From Endomychus coccineus (taxonomy: Eukaryota; Arthropoda; Insecta; Coleoptera; Endomychidae), in contig OY294070.1 of NCBI GenBank assembly GCA_958510875.1, forward strand, positions 121,004,703-121,068,702: a DNA stretch of 64,000 nucleotides. The letters run 5' to 3'. Each line of letters starts with the position of its first letter. The first letter of the stretch is position 1. Both the position numbers and the translations under genes were made by a program. The notes beneath the pieces were generated by a model. The model was not told where the DNA came from and did not search any database. It worked only from the letters and a program-made list of their open reading frames with translations. This document shows, piece by piece, positions 57,089 to 64,000 of this stretch.

Positions 57089-57540
57089 TTCCTACCGCGT
57101 CCTCAAAGAACTATAGGATCCCCCTCTGGGTACTGTTTTATATTAGTACGCCAGTAAACTTTAGAATTTTGGAAAGATGAAGATTTTTCCCGGCTTTAAT
57201 GGTGTTGAATGTCCCGAAGTAATTGCTTCTACGGGGGAGTATAACTTGGATCCAGTGGAGGGTGATTTTGTTCTGCACTCCTGGTTTGGTTTTGCAAATG
57301 AGAACTATCTTTGAGCCTACCGCGTCCTCAAAGGACTATAGTATCCCCCTCTCGGTACTGTTTTATATTAGTACGCCAGTGAACTTTAGAATCTTTGAAA
57401 AGATGAAGATTTTTCCCGGCTTTAATGGTGTTGAATGTCCCGAAGTATTTGCTTCTACGGGGGAGTATAACTTGGATCCAGTGGAGGGTGATTTTGTTCT
57501 GCATTCCTGGTTTGGTTTTGCAAATGAGAACTATCTTTGA
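57089..57540. repeat. Tandem duplication, about 226 bp x 2
   Basis: CTACCGCGTCCTCAAAG..CT starts at about 57090 and again at 57318. Both copies continue through GTACGCCAGT.AACTTTAGAAT, AAGATTTTTCCCGGCTTTAA and GGGGGAGTATAACTTGGATC to GAGAACTATCTTTGAG. Differences are few, so the duplication is fairly recent. It seems to duplicate part of a minus-strand retroelement fragment (see 57540-57900). Confidence 0.95.
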
Positions 57541-57900
57541 GCTGATGATGTTCAAGGTCACCTTTTATGGATGCGTGAATATCAGACATGATGTCTACGT
57601 CTGTTTTGTATACTTTGATCAGATTGAGTTGTCACTTCTTTCAATTTCATGGATTCCGCTTGAAAGATTCTATTGTACTTATAGGTTCAGAGAAGTTTTG
57701 GTCCCAAACACTAAGGCGACCGTACCTTCTGCTGTTCTGGATCCATCGATGTACAAACAGATTACTCCTTTCTTAACAGAGTGTACGTTCCCTTGTCTCC
57801 ACTCTTCTTTGTTCCTACGGAGGATTTTGATGTTCTTGGTGCCATCAGTAATGGGTTTTCCATCTTCCTTCCACTGAAGTTCTACATCTCCCCGAGACTC
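57540..57900 (-). pseudogene. Non-LTR RNase H N-terminal fragment
   Basis: The minus strand reads FHWKEDGKPI-like text, then GNVHSVKKGVICLYIDGSRT and AEGTVALVFGTKTSLNL. 'vyiDGSrt..G.g..vfg' is the first catalytic motif of RNase H in R1/Jockey elements. Stops follow. Linked to the 226-bp duplication on its left. Confidence 0.6.
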
Positions 57901-58015
57901 TTGTTTGCATCATATTAAGCATAGACCTCTTCGCCGTCCATTGTATTACTACTATATGGAGGCGGTTACAACAGCGCCCCAGTTGTACATATACATGCGA
58001 GTCTTCGAGTATTAC

Positions 58016-58330
58016 TTAATATTCTTTGTTTGATAACTTGCTTGGTTCGAATGCTCCAGGTATAGTCCCTTTGATGAGGATGAGCTTCGCCAACATAGTG
58101 CACATCAAGATCAGTATCTTTAGTGAAGTATCCCAAGTTCTACATGTCATCCTTCTGCACATCATTACGAGTATAAATAGCGATTTTAGCAATTGAATAA
58201 AAGTCACCAGATTTGATTTCAGAATCGTCAACAATGTTTTTGTTTACGGAATTGAACGATCCACTAGCGGATATTGAAGTATCATTGGATACTTCTTCCA
58301 CACGCAGGAAGATTTGATTCGTCATCTCCC
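58016..58330 (-). pseudogene. Protein-like minus-strand fragment of unknown family
   Basis: One frame gives VEEVSNDTSISASGSFNSVN, NKNIVDDSEIKSGDFYSIAK and IAIYTRNDVQKDDM, then past a stop NLGYFTKDTDLDVHYVGEAH and PHQRDYTWSIRTKQVIKQ. Composition and length suggest a former coding exon, and no splice sites convince me. I do not recognise the family. It may be from a retroelement or captured gene. Confidence 0.3.
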
Positions 58331-60037
58331 TGCCAGCATTTTCATATTTTATATACCAGGCATTCTGTTGGGCGGTTCTTTAGCTTCTCAACTTCCATTC
58401 ACAGTTGAGTAGACACATTTCAGCGCTTATTGTATGGCCCGCGGCACAAACCACAAACAAGGATCCTAAAGAAATAATTCCCCCATATCGTATAAATCTA
58501 GTAACATTGCTTTGTTTGAATCTGGACGTTGGTGTAATTGATAGCGTTGTCATGTGCGTCGATGTTTCACTCGCCTCGTCTTCCGTAACTCATTGAGCGG
58601 AGATCGATCGTGTTTTGTTTCGAAGTTTCGCATATTTATAACGCCCAGTAAACCGGTACAATTTGTTAGCGTGGAAGTCGCGTGCTTGTCACGACATGAC
58701 ACCGCGCCCCCTGCGGGATGGTCATCTTGTAACGCAACACGAAAACAAATGACCGAGCTGTTAGGTAACAACTAACGTACATGACAGTAGCCATAAATTG
58801 ATGAATAACGGATACTAGTGAATTAACTGTTGCATTTACGTACAACGCGATTAAGAGCTGAAGGGTGCAGAGAGATGAAATTTATTTGGTAAAAGCTGCT
58901 CATTTCAAGAATATGAGACACCACTGACACCCATCACTTTCACCATCGATCCTTTGATCAACGAAATGTTTGGTCTTTTGGATTAGCTCTCGAATGATGA
59001 TTTATTATTACTGGATAAGTTTTCGTTATCAAATTACCCAATACAAGAACAAAGACGTCTCTTTTCCATTGCTTTTGAAGTGAGAGAGTTGATGTGATTA
59101 CTTTCTCCAGTGTCCCAAGCACAATGAGGACAGGACGTAAAAGAGTATACAATAGTTAGAATCACATTTTTTATGTGAAGCATTATGTATCTCCATCTTC
59201 CAACACTCGAGGTAATATCTAATATTCGCAATGACACCAAGGGTAACATTCAGGCCCACTCGCCCAGGGTTTTTCTATCGAGGGTATCGAGAATAATATA
59301 AAAGCTGTATGGTAAAGGTTTAATGGCCAGCACAACTTTCTTCATGACTGCGCTCGGCAAGAGAGGAAGATGGTTGAATCAGATAACAACCTGCTGACAG
59401 ATACCAACGGGACACGTTGACGATACAACAATTCACATCTTGTGCAGTCGCAAAAAAAATGATTCCCAATGCGTAGAGCAGCTTTTTCTGTAGAGGAATT
59501 TCAAAAACTAGATTCGCGAACAGTGCTACACCTGTTTATAGCACTAACCACTTACCCAAATACCGAGCCTTAGACTGTTCAATCACTTTGGGCGCCTGGT
59601 GAACATTCTTGAGTGGGATTCAAACGGCTTCGATCTAGGGTCTGGGCATAAGGACCCTCACTGGTTCCCCTTTCAATACTGATAATAATAGTTATTATTA
59701 TTTTCTTCTGTTAGAATTTTCTATATCCAGTCACAATATCAACTGGACCAATTGTCACTCCACCATCTTGTTCTGAGGCAGTAGCATTTGCTAATTGTAC
59801 ACTTCAACGTAATACTACTAGGGTAATAAGTTGATGGGATGATTGGTTCTTGCTTCATGAAGTGATGTAAAGTAGAAAAATGAAACGTGTGGCACTCGGG
59901 GAATGCCGCGGTAAAGCTATTGCATAGCACTACGCCACTGGAAAAAGTTGGGCAGAAAAACATCCACTACCCCTTCAAAATCTTCAAGAATTATGAGTAA
60001 AAAAGAGTATCATCTTGATCTCTATGAAGAGTATTCT
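58331..60037. other. Upstream intron stretch, no recognised gene
   Basis: Overlapping short frames on both strands at 58550-58775 reflect balanced composition, not a gene I can identify. The rest is AT-rich. Confidence 0.45.
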
Positions 60038-60091
60038 GTGACAAGCATAGATAACTCTACTACCGGTAGTAGAGTTATCTATGGTGACAAG
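60038..60091. mobile_element. Perfect 38-bp palindrome flanked by 8-bp direct repeats
   Basis: 60046-60083 is a perfect palindrome with no spacer: 19-base arm CATAGATAACTCTACTACC then its exact inverse. GTGACAAG lies directly before (60038-60045) and after (60084-60091). An 8-bp duplication around two abutting terminal repeats is what a minimal insertion of an 8-bp-TSD transposon (hAT- or P-like) would leave. Confidence 0.93.
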
Positions 60092-62400
60092 TGTCAGTTG
60101 ACTTGTAAACACAATTTTATACGAAAGTTTTAACGTTCAGATCTCGATAGCGCTTCCGGCTCCGGGATTTTCACGTGGCCTATCGAAATTAGAAGGTTCG
60201 AATTGTATAAAAACACAATTGCGTGAACGCCAGACGTCTTATGTAATTAGCTACGAACGTAATCATTTTGACATATCCTCGAGGAGCTCGCTGCGCGTAA
60301 GTTAGAGTTTATACATTTTACCTCTATTTTGTTAATTTGGGGCCGTTTCGAACCCCGTGCGGCCGGCGCCAGTTGTAATAAAGTATTTTGGGCTATGGGC
60401 CGCTAGCTTTTACCCGCTTTCGGTATATTTAAGTAGCTAGAAAATTCCCTTCCGTACGTCGCATGTCAGATGCTAGTAGGTGTCAGCTGAGAATACCTCA
60501 AACTGTTCTAATTAAATTTTCCTATTTAATCGACATTTTGGGGCCCGAGACTATGCTATTTAGTTGGCCCCGTTCATAAACTAACGACATGGAGCGAAAA
60601 CCGCATGCGAAAAGTCCTCGTTAAGACGTTCTATGTACCGTAAATTTGCACTTTTCTAACTCGCGAGCTACGCGCTTCTCACGTGAACGTCATTCGATTT
60701 ATCGAAAATTAACCAATTCAAAACAGTTTTCGACCCACTTTGGGGCTATCACGACCTTTTAAAAGGTTCAAAGTTAACATTTCGACAATTTTAAGCTCGG
60801 CCGAGCTACATGGTAGGCGGAGTGATGGGTCTTAGGATATTTCGGTACGGTATTTGTTTTTGGTTTTTTTAGATTTTCGTTACGGTATTTGTCTCTTGTT
60901 TTTTTTTCTTGATCCGGTCGTCGCGTTCAAAGCCCGCGATAAAAGCTATATGCAATAGCTTAAAAAGTAGCACTTTTTATGGCCTTTGTCGTTCTCTCAA
61001 GTACACAAAAAGCACACATTCGTGATACGGATCGTCTGGAAAGTACTTCATTACTTTTGCTTACTGCCAACGTGCATTTCATTTTGGTCGCTTCCAGAAA
61101 GGCATCTGATACCGACCAACGTAGAAATGTAACGGATGCCCTAATAGTATTTGAATGAAATGGTTTCGTTTCGTTGAACGGAAAACTTAGAAGAAAGTGC
61201 AAGTAATAAGAAGAACAAAAACACTACTCCTAATTGAAACTACTCCTGAAATTCCTTCTTCAGGGAATTAAAAAAAATCAAATTAAGGAACGAAGAGTTT
61301 GTATAGTTAGTGTTTATTTCATTTAGTTGTATGAAAGTATGCGGGTAAATTGTTCCCAAGGCAGTAATATTTTTAATTAGATGCTAACACGAACGTCTGT
61401 TTGACACGATTCTTTAATTTACTCATTACGGCTCATGCGTATGAATATTCATGAATCCTAAGCACCTCGTGAAACTGGATTCTGTAGTAACGTATAGAGA
61501 TAAATCAAGATGCTAATTAATACATTTTCGGGATGATAAAGTGTGTATACTTTGAATTGTTTCCATCGGTGTTATGTTTACCACGTTAATGAAACAGGCA
61601 TGGGGATAATTGAATAGGCTCACGACAATAACCGAGAGCGCTAGGCTTTGTTGTGTCGCGCTGAATAATCCAAAGGATTTAACGACTCCGAAATCGTGTT
61701 TAGTTTTTTTCGCATTAGAATTGTCACGAACAAAAATAACTCAAAGCTTGCGAATAGACCGCAATTTGTGAGTCCGTTTAATAGATGATAATTGGTCATG
61801 TTATATGTTTGTGTGAGAATATAAAAAGAGAAGAAATGGTGGAACGAAATATGAAAAGAACTAACATCGATACAAATACAACTCGATAAAATACCCCTCC
61901 TCTATTGTATTCAATAGCACGCAATTTTTTTGCATTCTCATTATGATGGTATTTTATTTAGTTAATCAGAAAAGTTTACCACAAGACCTGCAAGAAAAGC
62001 AATTTTTGGAAATGTAATGTCACGGTAAAATTCATTCCGAATGATGGGGATTCAGCAAAAAGAAATTGACACCTCATGAACCACATATATCTGACTGTCC
62101 CATAAACATAATCAAAGTTCAAACTATTACAGAGTGGAGTATAACTTAACCGCAGGAGCTTATTATAACAATAAGTTAGCTCATACGATTTACAAGTTTT
62201 CGCCTCTTGTACCATCTGGTTGTTCCAGATATAGAATATAGAGCCTAAAAACCTTATTTACCTACTGGTTATCAACAAGACGTCCTTCGATAACATGACA
62301 CTGAATGTTTTACATCAGAATTGGAAACGGGTAAATTTTCGTAAAGAAGAAATCATTATACGGTTGGAGTTGAAAAAGATAAGACGTTAAGGCTTTCAAC
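60092..62400. other. Upstream intron stretch, no recognised gene
   Basis: 60130-60960 is unusually mixed, with GC-rich islands (GGGGCCGTTTCGAACCCCGT, GGGGCCCGAGACTATGC) and a TATATTTAAG box near 60424. It could be an LTR or leader remnant, but I could not find a partner repeat. 61430-61710 is moderately GC-balanced, possibly regulatory (inference). Confidence 0.35.
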
Positions 62401-62404
62401 AATA

Positions 62405-63110
62405 AATATTAGTCACTAGAGAACATGAGTTTGGATTTCCGCAATAAAAGATATCCTCTTTTGTACCAAGTCATTACCTACAACGAGTACAAAGGAGAAG
62501 GTTGCTGCTGCAGCACTATCAATGGAGAATATAAATTTTTTGAAGTCTCTTGGTTACCATGTCGGAAAAACTTCAAATATTCAACGAGCCAAACTTCAGG
62601 GAAGACACATAATCCGAGAAGAAACTCACACCTTCTATCCACACACAACATCTTTCGGCAACAGAGATGAAATTGAAATATTAATCAATCAACAAGAAGT
62701 GTTGGTAGGTTTAGCCTAGTCTGCCTTAATCATCGAGGCAGAATTCGAGCAAGAAGCAGATGGTGATGGTGAATGTACGCTAACCAATAATTTTGGAGCG
62801 GAAAAGAGATAGACAACCTAGTCTGCTTTATTCCTCGAGGCAGAATTCGAGCAAGAAGCAAATGGTGATGGTAAATGTACGCTAGCCAATAATTTTAGAG
62901 CGGGAAAGAGATAGACAACCCAGTCTGCTTTATTCACCGAGGTAGAATTAGAGCAAGAAGCAGATGGTGATAATGAATGTACACTAACCAATACTTATGG
63001 AGCGAAAAAGAGACAGACAACCTAGTCTTCTTTATTCATCGAGGCAGAATTCGAGCAAGAAGCAGACCATCTAACATACGAAGAACATGAATCTATATAC
63101 CTCTAAGCTA
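62405..63110 (+). pseudogene. Degraded coding segment with in-frame 102-bp repeats
   Basis: A frame from about 62522 reads MENINFLKSLGYHVGKTSNI, QRAKLQGRHIIREETHTFYP and EIEILINQQEVLVGLA, then stops. In the same frame it continues as repeats of (S)ALF.EAEFEQEADGDGECTL then TNNFGAEKR, each broken by a stop near the TT(*)S joint. Because 102 is divisible by three, the repeat would have been a 34-residue acidic protein repeat. No family recognised. Confidence 0.4.
62715..63070 (+). repeat. 102-bp tandem repeat, about 3.5 copies
   Basis: CCTAGTCTG (or CCCAGTCTG) begins units at 62715, 62817, 62919 and 63021, with exact 102-bp spacing. Each contains CGAGGCAGAATTCGAGCAAG or a close variant. The last unit is partial. 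Confidence 0.96.
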
Positions 63111-63678
63111 TTTCCTGATGGTCGTATAAAGATGCAATGAGTTCAGTCTACAATAATAAAATCAATTTATGGATACCGCTGAATTTTCTACTAGGCCTAT
63201 TCATTGAATACTTATACCAAAGTTTTGAGTGGTAAACATAAGCTGCGATTCATAAGATGTCGAACCGATAACGATTGCTATATTAATAGCACAGGTAGCA
63301 CGAAAATGGCGAAAATAATTGTGTGAAGACGATAACTCTAAAAGTGCGACATGTCTTTCCAAATGATCAAGTTAAATCCCCAATGTTGGGGAATTTGAGT
63401 ACTGAGAAGCCTATATTTATTCCTTTCCGTAATTGGGATTTGCACGAAAATCTGTTGTTGAAGGAGAACACTCTGGATATTTGGGCAGTTAAAACAGCAA
63501 TGAATTTGGAACGTCCCCAGATATGTACATATTTACCCAGGCTGTGAACAGGAAATAAAAAAAAAACATGTAAGTTCGAATCAAAAATTTTTGTTTGCAA
63601 TAGCTTCAGGAGGTTCTCAGGATCATTCATACACCTTAAAACCTCTTGGGAACTCCAACGCCACCCACCCTTAATACG
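63111..63678. other. Upstream intron stretch, nothing recognised
   Basis: No coding frame with a recognisable family. Confidence 0.5.
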
Positions 63679-64000
63679 TTATTTTGCAATTTACGTCTTT
63701 TTGGCATTTCGATGGTAAAATCGACAAAATTGACCAACAATTTGACAACCCCTACGATGGATTACAAGTAAATCTGGCTACGGATTCATGATCAGCGACT
63801 CAAAAAACCTACTTGGTGCATTCGAAATGCCAAAAAGACGTAAATTGCAAAATAACATATTAGGGGTGCGATATTGACCAATTTGGTGGATTTGATCACC
63901 CCTACGATGGATTGCAAGTAAATCGGGCTACGGATTCGTGTTCAGCGACCCAAAAAACCCCTCGGTGCACTCGAAATGACAAAAACACGTAAATTGCAAA
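63679..64000. repeat. Inverted 34-bp repeat and 150-bp spaced direct repeat, cut by window end
   Basis: 63679-63712 (TTATTTTGCAATTTACGTCT...) is an exact inverse of 63822-63855. The block CCTACGATGGATT.CAAGTAA at 63751 recurs at 63901 and continues through GGCTACGGATTC.TG.TCAGCGAC to the GTAAATTGCAAA end. It looks like a repeat array running past 64000. Confidence 0.93.

Noticed and set aside
58550..58775. Overlapping 73-codon frames on both strands
   Set aside because: Mutually antisense with no recognisable motif; explained by locally higher GC.
60300..60620. Possible LTR/PBS (GGGGCCGTTTCGAACCCC, GGGGCCCGAGAC)
   Set aside because: No direct-repeat partner and no coding body nearby; left unassigned.
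1..64000. tRNA, rRNA, CRISPR or bacterial operon
   Set aside because: No cloverleaf, rRNA core or spacer array was seen; the content is eukaryotic intron plus transposons.

Overview
The window is AT-rich, intron-dominated animal DNA. It looks like an insect, possibly a beetle: an Atrophin/Grunge-type gene sits among Tc1/mariner, hAT, Crypton-like, BEL/Pao, Penelope-like and non-LTR elements. Species cannot be fixed from the sequence alone. I see no bacterial genes, operons or CRISPR.

The only host gene I can support is the C-terminal half of an Atrophin (RERE/Grunge) corepressor on the minus strand. Nine exons run from 25009 down to 1 and leave the window at its left edge. All splice phases agree, giving about 761 residues. 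In order they hold Pro/Ala-rich linkers, a conserved helix plus His-rich tract, the WNAMHVRVAWEIY motif, the SPFTRYG block, a long Arg/Glu repeat and paired IKEE motifs. The N-terminal half (BAH, ELM2, SANT and GATA domains in the family) would lie beyond 64000. So 25010-64000 is probably one long intron or 5' flank.

The introns are packed with mobile DNA. From left to right: a Tc1 tail and a multicopy-gene fragment (3.7-4.5 kb); a 1.35-kb foldback (4.77-6.12); a palindromic transposon made of two inverted transposase halves (7.03-8.71); two opposed non-LTR fragments and a Crypton-like tyrosine recombinase pseudogene (10.4-13.3); a second foldback (15.2-17.0); non-LTR and DDE remnants (18.2-20.1); two LTR-like long repeats (21.9-23.5 and 27.8-29.8) on either side of an Atrophin exon; a palindromic MITE (24.06-24.71); a mariner remnant and a foldback (26.0-27.65); Penelope-like copies (32.6-35.3 and 54.8-56.1), one with a hammerhead-ribozyme-like motif; a hAT fragment between inverted Penelope-like arms (29.8-31.7); two mariners (39.1-39.7 and 41.46-42.72); and non-LTR scraps.

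The youngest element is a BEL/Pao retrotransposon at 46020-51316. Its 545-bp LTRs look identical, it has a 5-bp target duplication, and it keeps an open 1218-residue frame that lacks RNase H and most of the integrase. The last 8 kb hold tandem repeats and a perfect 38-bp palindrome between 8-bp direct repeats. The main candidates for a second look are the hammerhead-like motif, the deleted BEL element, the palindrome, and the large number of giant inverted repeats in one gene's introns.
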